Positions 1 to 12,600 of a DNA stretch of 64,000 bases are shown piece after piece. A program made the translations under genes and the position numbers. Below the pieces are notes generated by a model that had not been told where the DNA came from, did no database searches, and saw only the letters and a list, made by a program, of their open reading frames with translations. The stretch comes from Gonapodya prolifera JEL478 (lineage: Eukaryota; Monoblepharomycota; Monoblepharidomycetes; Monoblepharidales; Gonapodyaceae), in NCBI GenBank assembly GCA_001574975.1, contig KQ965731.1:1175737-1239736 (forward strand), written 5' to 3'. How positions within the stretch are numbered: position 1 is the first letter of the stretch; the number at the start of each line of letters is the position of its first letter.

Positions 1-332
1 CAACTGTCCAATTTCCAAAATGAAGGACTGTCTGCGACCGGCTGGTCTGGCTTTCGAGTGAGTGTCTAACGCGGGATCATCCCGTCATGGTTGGGTCTCA
101 ACTGTCGCCCTCTAGTGCCTTCGGAAGACTGTACGTGTCACTCGACTCCACTGGAGACATTGTCGTTGTACGCAGAAAAGTCGCCGGGGATTCAGGAATA
201 TCTTCGGGTCCGCAAACGCTCATGCCTGACTCGGAGGGCGTTGTCAAATTCCCAAACAGTGGTCATGCTATGAACCCTTCATTTCCCACAGTTATAGGCT
301 TAGGACTCCTCATCGTGTTTCTCGCATTGTAA
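1..332 (+). CDS. Sorbosone/glucose dehydrogenase-like protein, C-terminal end (partial)
   Basis: This is the 3' end of a gene that begins left of the window. Two exons are visible, about 1-57 and 116-332, joined by an intron with a GTGAGT donor and a TAG acceptor. Spliced, they read ...RPAGLAFDAFGRLYVSLDS..., which is the last blade motif of the soluble quinoprotein glucose/L-sorbosone dehydrogenase beta-propeller family. Known members are secreted PQQ-dependent sugar dehydrogenases. The protein ends in a hydrophobic stretch of about 15 residues (TVIGLGLLIVFLAL) directly before the stop, which suggests a GPI-anchor signal or a C-terminal membrane anchor, hence a cell-surface form. The family call rests on a short motif only, because the catalytic part lies outside the window. 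Confidence 0.55.
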
Positions 333-516
333 TTAATCTTTTCTCCATTGAATAACTTCTTTTGCATGTACATGTGGCATCAAGATGTTGTGGTAACGAC
401 CAAATTGAACGTGGACAGCAAGCAGCCAGGTATTCTTGTGGTTTGTAACGTAAAACACTCGTTCGTGCATGTATTGACCAGTAAACAACAATGAACACAA
501 TCAGTTATTATAGTCC

Positions 517-2957
517 TCACATCTCTCCGTCGCTTTCGACAACCATCCTCTTGTTCCTCTTCCTCCCCTGCCGACTTGACCCAACAGGGCTCTCTGCGAC
601 TGCCGACACCACTTCGTCATCATCGCTCTCGATGCGCCTCTTATTCCGCCGCCCAGCCCCGCTGCGAGGTACGCCCACTGACACCGCCGCTTCAGGATTC
701 CGACTTGCGGCAGTGGAACTGTCGACCACGCCGAGGACCAAATCGTCCAATCCCTCATCGCCATCTTCATCCTCATCAGTCACTCTTGCTGCCCGTCGCG
801 GCTTTCGCGTCCTTCGCGTCCGCCGAAGATGCTCGCCTCCTCCAGTGGCAGAAGAGGGCGACGACCACCCCACAGCTGCCGCGACCAAATCGTCCTCGCT
901 TTCCGGCATTGGCACTTCCGAAGACGGGAACAAGACCGGGATCGGGACCGACGTTGAAGCCCTTTTCTGCCGTCCAGTCTTGTTTGGTGGTACCGGCGGA
1001 GAAGAAGTAACAGGGCTCGATGACGACAGGACGGGTGTCTTTCGGTTAAGTCTCGGTCGAGCGGTGGGGGTCTGCACAACTCGCTCCTTTCCCTTCCTCC
1101 CCTTCCCTCCAGAAAACCTCGTATTGGACTCATCGTCCTCTTCTCCTTCCACGCCTTGGTCACTCCCATCCTCAGAATCGACATATTCGTCCTCCGACTC
1201 TGCATCTGCATCCGGCTCGCTCCCTTCCTCCTCTCGCAGAACAGGCCCGTCGTCAACAAAAGGATCGTCCAAATCGTATTCGTCGGGCCCCTCCTCCTCG
1301 TTCTCTCTTTCCGCCTCCGCCCCCACCTGTCTGAACCCTTCAACCACCGCCTCCCACCCCTCTTCATCGTCGCTCTCCCCGCTGAAAAGTGTTTCGACCC
1401 CAAGATCGGACCCGGCATCCTCGTCCGCCTCCGAGTCGATGTCTTCCGCGTCAGAGGAGAATTGGGTTTCACCGTTCTCGAGGTAGAGGCGATTGCAACC
1501 CGTACACTACATCCACATCCTCTTCATGAGAAGGGAACTGAAAGTCAACGAAGCTAAGGGGAACTCACCCGTCCCCCAACGACCTCCCAGGCACAGGCCC
1601 CACATCTTCGCACACCGTCCTCGTAGTCGATCAACGCAGAGGGTTGGTTTGCTGGGAAGTACGTCTGAAGATACAGAAAACGGACGGAAGGGGGTCAACA
1701 ACGCCAGTGATGGGTCGGATGAGCGAACTACTACATCTTACCTCCCATAAATCTTCATTCTTGAGCACCTGAACCGCTTCTTTTGTTCGTCGCCGGTGTT
1801 CTGCGCGATCGGACGGGGGTAAATCTGGGGCGAGACGAAAGAAAGCAATGAGCAATAGGCATGAGGACATTGGTTTCGAAGCGGAAACATAATGAACTTA
1901 TTTAACCCGCACTCACTTTCTACAACTCCCTCAACGGCACCTTCGAGTGCCCAATTGCGCACAGGTGCCTGCGTGACTGTTCTTCGACAGGTCGGACACG
2001 CGGGTTGCGCGGGCGAAGACTCCAGGTGCAAGAGGAGGCAGTGGAGGCAAAAGGAGTGCCCACAGGAAGTAAGGTGGGGCTACAAAAAAAGGAGCGCACG
2101 CGGTGATGCTCAAAGCGTTCCTCCAAAGTCCTCCACTCCATACAACCCACCGCGGCGACAACGTCCATACATATCGCGCACGAGACTTGCGCACGCTGCA
2201 TTGCCGCGCGGTCGGACGCGTCCTGAGTTTCCCGTGTGGGAGCGGGCTCGGTAGATGGGGGGGATGTGGATGTGGAGATGGTTTCCGCATTGTGAGGTGT
2301 GCGAGCGCTGTGACCCAACACCTCGCTACCTCGCTTTTTCTGTAGGCGAGAGAGGTCGGCAGCAAGACTGTCCCGTTCGGTAGTGACGGTGCAAAGTTGT
2401 GTGGTGAGGGTTTCGAGCTGCTGGTTCAGTTTTGCTTTCTCCTCGGTCGCAGCATCAAGGTCTGCCTTGCTGCCTCCCATGTCAGTCTTGGACCTAGCAA
2501 GTTCATCCTTCAAGGTGTCTCGTTCGTCCTTCAACGTATCGCGTTCCCCATTCAGCTTGTCCCGTTCTAGTTTCAGAGCATCCCGCTCGCGTTTCAGAGC
2601 AGCCTTCTCGGCCTTTAGAGTGTCTCGCTCAGTCCTCAAAATGTCCTTCTTTTGCGAGCTTTTGTCAGCCCGTTCGCTCGTTGCGTTCTTCTCATTCTCC
2701 AACTCTGTGCATTTGGCTCGGAGCGCCGCAATGCAGGCACGAAACAATACCGATGAAATGTACGAGCGCCGTTCTGTAGCGGCATCATAAATTTGGAGGA
2801 GATCCGCATGATTGGTGGGCAGAGGAACTCCGCTCGTTCGCAACTCGGGTGGGAGAAGGGTTTCTTCAAGCCAGGAGTTCCGCTTTCGGCGTCTCTTCAC
2901 AGTCGAATCCAGCGATATCTTGTCCTTTCTTCGCGGTTTTTTGTCAGGTCCAGTCAT
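517..2957 (-). CDS. RING-type E3 ubiquitin ligase with coiled coil and C-terminal zinc ribbon
   Basis: Five exons can be read: 2957-2151, 2079-1917, 1824-1742, 1664-1569 and 1506-517, giving about 712 residues in frame. A basic N-terminus is followed by a long coiled coil (about residues 80-200) with repeated ERDTLK-type heptads. A RING finger follows around residues 257-300: CAICMDVV, then CGHSFCLHC after the first intron, then CPTCRR. Further on, RRCGACAWEVVGGR and CTGCNRLYLENG form two CxxC pairs, a probable zinc ribbon built across the last intron. The final 280 or so residues are acidic, Ser-rich and probably disordered, with basic patches. RING proteins of this type pass ubiquitin from an E2 to a substrate. 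The layout resembles fungal CHFR-like ligases, but no FHA domain is present, so the subfamily is left open. The start lies 158 bp from the divergent aconitase start. Confidence 0.8.
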
Positions 2958-3115
2958 TTTCGCCCCGTCGTCGCTGAAATCACGAGAGGAAGGAAGAAAG
3001 CGAAGAGGCGGCTAAACCTGACCGGATGAACTATGATCGCACAATAACGTTTTTTCGTTGTTCCCTTTCACAAGTATTCCACGGCGCACCGGCACGCCCG
3101 GGCACACGGAAAAGA
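2958..3115. promoter_or_regulatory. Divergent intergenic promoter region (RING ligase / aconitase)
   Basis: This 158-bp stretch separates the start codons of two head-to-head genes and must hold both core promoters, unless either gene has an unseen upstream exon. No clear TATA box was recognised. The call follows from gene layout only. Confidence 0.4.
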
Positions 3116-6100
3116 ATGATTCGGACGTTGACTGCGCGATCGCTCTCGGCGGGGGCCTCTGCCCTTGCGGGATACGCGGTGGGTCAATGGTCCCGTCACT
3201 GTTCATCTCCCCACGAATCAACGATAAAAAACGCCGATTCTTCCACTCCACTCTGATCACCGCGAGTAGTGCTCAAACTGCGCACGTCCATCGGTCACCC
3301 GGGTTGTGGGCAACCGCAGATCACTCGCGTCCATTGCGGACTCACCTCCCCAGTCTTCTGCCCTTTCACCACTCGTTGTCCCCCCATACGCTCGCCTTAC
3401 ATCAAATCTGGACAAGGTTAGGAAGGCTCTCGGCAACACTCCACTTACACTTGCTCAGAAGATCGTGTACGCCCACCTCGTCGAGCCGGACAGCACGACA
3501 GACATTAAAAGGGGGACAACTTACCTGAAGATTAGACCAGGTAAGTGTTTGTGCACGCTCGCATTGTTTCCGATTAATGTGGATTCGAGAAAAGGAGCAT
3601 TTCTATCCATAACGCGGAACTTTCCTGGAGTCCATTTGGCAAACGCGGATCTTGCAAATACTGTGATACATCACGTTTGTCTAGCCATGCTCGGAAATAT
3701 GAGGGGGAGTGGGAGGGGGCAACCTCCCAGCGACATCTGGCGTCGCAACATCAACTGTTTCGTGGAAGAATATAATTTTGCTTTTTCCGAGTCTAATATT
3801 TCTTCTCACCGCCATTAAACCATTTATAATTTGACATTATCTCTCACAAATGGCTGGTAGATCGTGTCGCCATGCAAGGTGAAGACCAGAGATCGTGAGC
3901 CGCCGCTTCATTCCGTTGACTTACTCCCTACACGCGGCGCTCATGTTGCAACAGATGCCTCTGCCCAAACCGCACTTTTGCAATTCATGCTCTCCGGTCT
4001 TCCACAGACCACCCTTCCCACCTCGGTCCATTGTGACCACCTCATCACCGCCCACTCAGGCTCGGACTTTGACGTGTCTACCTCTCTGGCGTCCGAACGT
4101 GAGGTGTACGGATTTCTCGAATCCGCCTCCCGCCGCTACGGAATCTCATTTTGGAAGCCCGGCGCAGGAATCATTCATCAGATCGTTCTCGAAAATTACG
4201 CTGCTCCGGGTCTCCTTATGCTTGGCTGTGACTCTCACACTCCCAACGCTGGTGGACTTGGCGCGGTTGCCATTGGCGTGGGTGGCGCGGACGCTGTTGA
4301 CGCCATGGCAGGGCTCCCATGGGAACTTCGTGCCCCCAAAACTGTTGGTGTTCGCCTCCAGGGAACACTGAGCGGTTGGGCAACCCCAAAGGACCTCATT
4401 CTTCATTTGGCGGGACGGTTGACAGTGCAGGGTGGCACTGGTGCGATACTCGAGTATTTCGGCCCGGGTGCAACTTCCATGAGTTGCACGGGGGCGGCGA
4501 CTGTCTGTAATATGGGTGCCGAGGTTGGAGCCACCTCTTCTGTCTTCCCCTACTCCGACGCCATGCGACGATATCTCGTTGCAACTGGACGCCCTCACGT
4601 CGCTGCGGCTGCCGACGAAGCACTGCGAGCCGGCTTACTTGTAGCAGATGCTGGCAGCGAGTCGAGCTACGACGACGTGATCGAAATCGACTTGGCAAAG
4701 GTGGAGCCTCACGTAAATGGACCGTTCACACCGGATTTGGCGACACCGATCTCTAAGTTTGCTGAGATGGTGAAAGAAAAGGGATGGAAGGATGAGGTCA
4801 AGGCGTGTTTAATTGGGAGCTGCACGAACAGTTCGTACCAGGACATGTGAGCCTTTTTCTGGTGTAGTGAAGGTACAAGTTATGGTACACATAACGTTAT
4901 CTACCGTACTTTCCCCGGGCATTTCAGGTCCCGAGCAGCAAACCTCGCCCGTCAAGCCCTCTCTCATGGTGTCAAGGCCCGCACAGAGTTCCTTGTCGCT
5001 CCCGGATCAGAGCAGATTAGGGCAACCGTGGAGAGGGATGGACAGCTCGGGACATTGGTTGAGGTCGGTGGGAAAGTGTTGGCGGTATGTGTTCAGCTGG
5101 GAGGGGCTAAAGAGAGTCGGTAGAAGCTTACTCTTGCACCGAAAATTGATTCGTTTCCTCGGCTCGATTCAATGGGTCATGGGATTTCTCCTGCAAAGAA
5201 TGCATGCGGACCCTGCATTGGGCAGTGGAAGAGAGAAGGCGTGAGCAAAGACGAGGAGAACGGTAAGACTCACCTCAGTTTATCTCACTTTTCGACAAGA
5301 TGCATCTCAATTGAACGCTATTGCAACAACAGCAATATTCACGTCGTTCAATAGGAACTTCCGCTCGCGAAACGATGGTTTTCCAAACACCATGAATTTT
5401 CTCGCTTCTCCTGACATTGTTACAGCAATGGCTTTCGCAGGGAGATTGTCGTTCAACCCTATTACCGATAACATCATCTCTTCTGATGGCACTCCATTCA
5501 AGTTTGAACCACCTCAGGGAGAGGATCTCCCCGCAAACGGTTTCGCTCAAGGTAGGGAAGGATATGCCAAACCGGCCGACGGCCCCGCCCCCGAACTTGA
5601 TGTGGAGGTGAGGGTGGAACAGGGCAGCAACAGACTCCAATTATTGGAGCAATTTAGTGCATGGGATGGCAAGGAAGTGGAGAGCGCAAAGGTGCTAGTG
5701 AAAGTCAAGGGGAAATGCACAACTGGTAAGTTCTCGTTTACTTACGATGTGCGATCCCCGTGACAAATTAACGCCATAACAGACCACATATCTGCTGCCG
5801 GAAAGTGGCTCAAAGTTTGTTTCCGTTCTTCAGACTGTCTTATACGCGAGTACAAAGACTAACACAATTCTTCAGTACAAAGGACACCTTCAAAACATCT
5901 CAGAAAACACTCTCATTGGAGCTTTGAATGACTTTACGGGGGAGGTAAATCTGGTTCGAAACGAGGTAAATGGGTCCAACGGGACTATCCCTGAAGTCGC
6001 CAAAGCGTACAAAACAGCAGGCGTGAGCTGGGTTGTGGTGGCGGATGTGAGTGACGGTGCTGTCTTACTTGAGCAGACTCTCGATTTCATGATATCTGTC

Positions 6101-6588
6101 AGCAAAACTATGGAGAAGGTTCTGCGAGGGAGCATGCAGCCATGGTAGGTGGAGTCCATTGAAAAGCACAATCGAAAGTCGGGTAACCGTGGGTCACAAT
6201 TAGCAACCACGCTACCTTGGTTGCCGGCTTATCATTACCAGATCGTTTGCTCGCATTCATGGTGAGTGATGACAGTTGGTTGGAGCACTTTTGTTGTTCT
6301 TCACTTCCACCCGTTTGACAAATAGAAACCAATCTGAAGAAGCAAGGAATTCTCCCCCTTACTTTCGTCGATCCTACCGCGTATGATGTGATTACTCCAG
6401 GGTCCACCGTTTCCACAGTGGGCATTGCATCAGAGAAGGTTCCCAGCAGTCCAATCAAAGTAGTCGTGCAACGTCCTGGTCTCGAAACCGTAGTGATAGA
6501 GTGCGCTCACACTATGAGCGTGGATCAGTGGGAGTGGTTCAAAGCAGGCTCAGCATTGAATTATATCAGAAAAACAATGGGGGTATAA
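3116..6588 (+). CDS. ACO2: Mitochondrial aconitase, Aco2 (homocitrate dehydratase-like) type
   Basis: Aconitases are [4Fe-4S] hydro-lyases; the yeast Aco2 branch dehydrates homocitrate in lysine synthesis. Exons read include 3116-3178, 3354-3540, an 18-nt exon at 3861-3878, 3955-4845, 4928-5094, 5199-5262, 5333-5725, 5783-5814 and 5876-6046, with the last exons ending at 6588. The N-terminus (MIRTLTARSLSAG) is basic and Ser-rich, as in a mitochondrial presequence. Hallmarks are VHCDHL, DSHTPNAGGLG, GGADAVDAMAG, the cluster Cys in GSCTNSS and the two in ANACGPCIGQW, SFNRNFRSRNDG, TTDHIS, NYGEGSAREHAA and SFARIHETNLKKQG. The motifs AREHAA followed by QPR, and FKAGSALNYI near the end, are closer to yeast Aco2 than Aco1. 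No active-site residue is obviously lost. The Aco2-versus-Aco1 choice is an inference from those motifs. It ends 64 bp before the convergent HIR3 stop. Confidence 0.85.
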
Positions 6589-6652
6589 AATTGTATGGGG
6601 AATCTCGGGTTAAGCAAAATTAATAGTCGCCTGCGTGCCAATTTTTTCCTGT

Positions 6653-9600
6653 TCAGAGAGTGGAGGCCGACCCATTGAGTCCATTAGTGGATTGCACTTC
6701 ATGAGCTGGGAGTGTGTCGCCATTCCCCGTGAGATGCGGTTCGTGCTCATCTGCTTCGCGATCTTCTCGGCTGGAGATTAGAGTCTGACTTAAGCGTGAT
6801 GAAGACAGAGCGTTTTCTTTCGGTAGAGTTTCATCCTTTTTTCCGTCCTTCTTCGTCAAAAGTTGATGGAAAGCAATGGCCCTACGGAGAACAACAGGTA
6901 GTCTAAGTTTGGGGTCAAGCGTTTTTTCAACTTTCTCTTTCTTTGGCACTGTTGGACCCAGCTCGGTTAGTGTTGACACCTTATCCTCAGCCTTTCGCTT
7001 TGGCGACGGTGGCTCGAATGCCCGTTTGTTGACTCTGTTCCAAAGTACTGGGATGGACTGCACGTCCCTCCACAGCTTTGTATAGCAGGAAACGATGAGA
7101 TTATCCAGCGTTGAATCATCCGAGAGTCCATCGTTTACAGTTTTGAGTTCACAAAGCTTTCGTAAGACTTGAATCCTCTTATGGAACGCTTCGCAATTGA
7201 ACTCGTTGCTCGTGGAACCAATGCAGTCGTCCAAGTGTTGCAAAATGACGTTTTCGATGGCTGCATATCGTTTTTCAAACTCCCGTTTGGTTATTGCATT
7301 GCCAAAGTTGGATGGCATTCCATTTGTCTGCGCTACATGCGACTCCAGCGTGGGATCTTGCCGGTGAATCGACTGTGCATCGATGATGTTTAGGGAGGTC
7401 TTCAACAAGATAGAAGGGCCCGACTCACCTCAAGATACGCTTTATGAGCAACGTCCCAAGCGTCAGATCCAGCGGTTCCATTCAACTCAGCGGCTTTCCT
7501 TGTGCGAGACATGAGAGCAAGAACGTTGCCAAAGTCTCCACGCTTTTGGTGGATCTAAACCAATCGATTGACATTGCAAAAAGAATTGTATGGCAGTTGC
7601 TGGACCCTTACGGTCAAAAGATTTGTAAAAGCAGTCGCCCAACACTTTTCCGCATCCACCATCTCCTCTTTATACTTTGGGAGAGCCAAACGCTCCAAGA
7701 TGGTGTAGAGTCCCTCAACGTCCTCCGTCTTGCTCATAAGCTCTATCAGCAAGTGGGTGTAGATGTAACGATACACATAAATCCGGCCAGGTCTGAGCGC
7801 AAAGTTCACTTTCGATTCAAAGCCATAAAAGAATAACAATCTACGTACCCTTCAAAGTCTGGTCGATATATGAGAACGAAATAACGCGGCATTTTCTTCA
7901 AAGAAAAAATGCGAAGTAGTTCTGCCTTTGCGCGGGAAGGGTCATGCAACACATGTGTAAGAATGTAAGCGTGCTAGATTACACGGGGTTTAGAGCACAA
8001 AAATAATCGTAACGTGAGGAGAGGGAACTCACCTTGTATGTAAACTTGTGATACCAACTTTCTTTGTCCATTCGTCTGAAGTACCGAATTGCATCCAGTA
8101 TTCCTTCCATTGCAGCGCCTTCTCCAATATTGTGTGAGTTGTCCGATAATCCTTCTGGAATCTGCATCAGTTGTCTGAGAACCCGAAAAACTTCGGGGGG
8201 CTAGTGCAAGTATGCCACTCGAGTGAGTACGGAATACAACTGGCGAAAGAATAGAGCCAGCCAAACTACCTCTACTGTTTTCTTTATCAAAGATTTTGTC
8301 AGGAGGGATATGACCTTGTAGTACGGATGGAGAGGCTTGAGCTTGTCTTTTGTGGTGGCTGGGAGCAATTCTATGGATCTAAAATACAACGAGAGAACTC
8401 GCTGGGTCGCCACAGATGGGTTACAACATGTTACAGTCAGTTTCCAGCGGGTCCCACCTTAAACGGTTTGTTAAGCTTGTCTGCAAATCTAGCGGCCATA
8501 AATACGTAAAGCCACTCATTCGGAGATGATTTCATTGCCATTCGGAAGCATCGATCCCCAAATAATTGCAAAAGACGAATCCTTTCATCCATGTTTTCCT
8601 CGGTTTTTTCCAAGAAGAGATGGTGCTGTTGACCGCCGCTGTCGTCCGAAAGTGCTTTTGATACGATCGCTTCTGTAGTGGACGGCTTGGGCTCCCACAG
8701 AAAATCGGATGATCGCTTTGAGCGGTCGCACCACATTCGCGTCACAAGAGCTCTTTCCTCCGCCGGGGTGATTGCGTGGGAGCCCATGGGCCGAGAGACA
8801 ATTTCCTTGACGAGAAAGCCCATATCCGCCCAAAGAGATCCATTCGTTGAAAGTGGATCTTCAAAAGCTAATTCGCCCGTCCTCCGAAATAAACGCGCGG
8901 CTTGGAGGAAGCAGTGGAGGGCAGACTTCAAAGGAAACGGGAACTTCATTTTGTTTTTGACAACCCAGCAGTTCAAAACTATTAACAGACCTTTTGCATG
9001 TTGGAGATGTTGACAATGGAATCTTGTATTTGGGTGGCACCTGCGTCGTACAGATATGACTGGGACAGACGCATGTACGCCAACGCCATCGCAGACCAAG
9101 CCCTCCATTCTTTCGGATTCAAAGTCAAGTTTTTCTGCCAGAGAGCGGTTCAAAAATGATCCGATGATCAATAATATAAAGCTCACTTGAAACAAGGCAA
9201 TGACTTCCTCGAATATTTCCGTCTGACGGGGAAATTCCAGCGTCTTTTTGTCCCTGTATTCCATGAAAATCAAACTGCCTTCGAGGTAAAACAGCTCAAA
9301 GAAGCTTTCTGCATCAAAAAATTGAGGTGCATCTTTGGGTTTCCTCCTATCCACTAGATTAGAACATATACCCGGGTAACATACCTCTGATTCGTGGAGG
9401 ATCCTCCACTTGAGCTGATGTACCGCTTCGACCAGCAAGGTCAATAAAGGGTAGGTCTTCCATGCAATCTCTGGAAAGATCCGCTGACTTGATATCAGAT
9501 CTGATAAAATTGTCAATTGTTGCTCGATTTGCAACGAAGCCACCTGAAGGAAAGTAGAGTTGGAAACGAAAAATATTATTGTGTACTGGCAACGAAGGAA

Positions 9601-12600
9601 CAAACCATCACATAACCAATTTTCTCCAAAAGCTGAAGCAATTTTGCGCAGAGAGCTGCGAATGGAATCCCGCTGCGTAGCAGTTGAACGAAATGATAGT
9701 AATCTCCGAGCCTGGGGCAAGAGCAATTTGAACACTTCATCGGCAGTTTTCGAGTCCAAAGTCCCGCCCTTTTCCTCAACGAGATGATCATCGAGGGGTA
9801 TCGTGCCCTTTAAGGAAGGTGCAGAAAGGTTACTAGATGACTGACGTCCACAAAAAGTGTTCTCACATCAATCACAATGCCATAAAGGCATCGCATACAT
9901 TGAGCAATTTCTCTCCTTAAATCGGCGTTACTGTTAGACAAGTAGCACGAGAGTGCCAGTCGCAGGAAATATCCTGATACAAGAAAACCACACGGATGTT
10001 AAGTCCGGAAATTTTGGATCGCAACTCATGGACATGTCACCATCGTTATATTTGCAGCAACTCAATTTTGCAAGATGGTCATGAGCGAGAGCAAAAAGTC
10101 CAGTAAAATCCTCAGTCTCGTCATCATTGGTCGTTTCATCCAGACCTGAAGAAATGCCGCGAACACTCAAGTCATCCGTGATATTTCGAGGTGTGCTTCG
10201 TTTTAGAGACGAAGCAAGTTTGTAGAAGATGACCCATGCTTGAAACACAAACACTTCCATCATTCTTTGGGATTCCTTTGTCCCCTTCACTTTGTCCATA
10301 ACGACAATGTCCCGTATCGATGTTGTAATCTGAATGCACAGAATTACAGACTCCACAAGTGCGTCAAAAAGGGTGCCATTTCGGAAGATGAAGAGACGGA
10401 GTATCTCCAAGCGTTCAATTGAAAGGCTTTCTTCAATTATCTTCCCCATCCGAATCACCTAGAAAGGACAACAATTATTTTGAACGTTTCTTTCAGCTTA
10501 TTTCTGTTACAAACCTTGTCGAACAGTTCGGTGAACGTTATATCGGGTTCGATAAGGTGAAAAACGCACTCCACGAAAAGGAGGCAAACACTTGGCCATG
10601 TGTCAACATGGTCATTCAACTTTCCCTCCGCCTGTGAGGAGGCAAGACGTTAACTGTCGGTTTTGTTTTCAACACCACAACCAATGTTTCCTTTACCTCC
10701 AGCAGTTTCTCGATCATCTTGATCTTCCGTCCCACACCACGTTGTCCGACGTAAGTCCGCATAAATACCAGATTGCGGTCAAACTCCTCGCCCTTCCGCT
10801 CAAGCAAAGCCGGTCGAAGGCGCGCTACCACTTCCGCAAAATCACTATTCGAAAATTTGTCGTCTGTCTCATCGAGGTAGACTCTGGCATGTAATTCTTG
10901 GATTTTCAAGTTGATTTTCTGCTCCGATATCTCCGAATCTTTTGTGCTGTAAAGTGGTGCCATTGCGAAAAGGTCCGGCATGAAAAGAAACGATCACCCA
11001 CATGTTTGGAAGGTTGATGACCGTTTGGGATTGTGGTCGCTTTTGCCATATTTCCAGACAGTACCGGAACGATGACATTGCGTGCTCATGATTGAGCGTA
11101 AGCTCGTGCACTTTCGCCCGAAGCCACATCCGCCTGCAGTGACAAGAATCGTTCAACGACACATCCCACACAATAAAAAGCAGGCGGATTACCTCATCAG
11201 GTGTTCAAAAGAAACGTCGCAGATGTCTCCTTCGTGCCAAAATCGATTGATTAATTTCAATACTTGCACCCTACTCAAAGATTGCTCTGCTTCAATGCTT
11301 CCGTCGACATCATCAGGGAGCGAGTCCAATAGCAATTCACACAACGAGACGTAGAACTTTGCGACGCAAAATAACATCAAGAATCGTTCACGTTTGGAAT
11401 CTCAAGGTCCTACCCACCTCCTCCTGCTCAGGAGGGTCGGAACATCCACTCGGAAGAAGACCAACCGGATTGAGGCCTGCCAGCCTTCTCGTCGCTTCCA
11501 AAAGTATGGCACGTATTTCCGACGGCCAGACGCAGGGCGCTTCCGTTTTGATTTTAACGTGATTTCCCAGGAGTAAACAACTCAGAAAGCGAGACAACCA
11601 TTCCGCCAACGGCAAACCGTTGGTCTCCGATACGAAGGCTTTGATGCTGGAGACGTCCAACAACGAATTATACATGGGGTCGGATTCAAGGTTGGACGAA
11701 GACGACACGGAGCCTTGTTGGCGAAGGATATTCCTGAAGTGAATAACAGTAATTTATTTGCACGGCAGAAATGAATTTGACGAACTGCAGTGCCCACAGT
11801 GCTTTTCGCTTCCGTTTGAAGCCGTGCCCGAACGCTATATTCTGTGCAGTCAACGTAACAAACGAGTCTGGATCCCATAGCATCGCTTTGCTCTTCTGAG
11901 AGAGATGCGGGTCAAACGAGAACTCCTGGGGTAAAAACTTGTCCAACTCCGAGGCCAGGTTCGTCGCAATGTGCTCAGTAACTGTGCTGTCCACATCCTC
12001 CTTCCCACCGTCACGAACAAACGCTCCTTTTGGGCGTCGCTGCGATCGTCGTCGACCCTGAGTTTCGTCCTCTTCCTCATCCTCCGCGTCTTCACCATTT
12101 GCGTTCTGTGCAGTAGCATCCCGCTTGCGTTTCCGGGACGTTGCTTCACGCGTAGACGGTCCCGCAACAGAAGATGTGTCTTCCACGAGTTGTGCGTCCA
12201 CATCCATGCTTTCACCAACACTGCCGGTCTTGGGCTCGATCCCAGGGCTGTCCTTTTCGCCTTGCTGTTCGATTTCCGTTGCCTCCCCGACTTGCTCTCC
12301 ACCCGCGGGGCCCGCGACACCAGCATCAATTGAAATCGAAAGGGGGGTAAATAAACTGAACTTGCGAGTTGTCAAGTGGTCACGCAAATCGAGCGACTTT
12401 GGGGAATTCAGAATGGTCATTTCGCCTCGACGTATGGAAAGCGGTCCCGAGTCAAGTAGGAAGCGGGAAAGAATCAGTAGCAGCGCCCCCAATTGTGACC
12501 ACGTCGGAGACGACGTTTCAAGAGTGACTGGTTGGCGATCCGTTGCCTCAAGTGTACTGTCGTCGGCTGGAGGCGCGCTCGAAAAGGCGCGCAGGAGAGG

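Noticed and set aside
491-1486. Long plus-strand Ser-rich open frame
   Set aside because: It is the antisense of the acidic, Ser-rich tail of the minus-strand RING ligase; the minus strand gives a coherent multi-domain protein.
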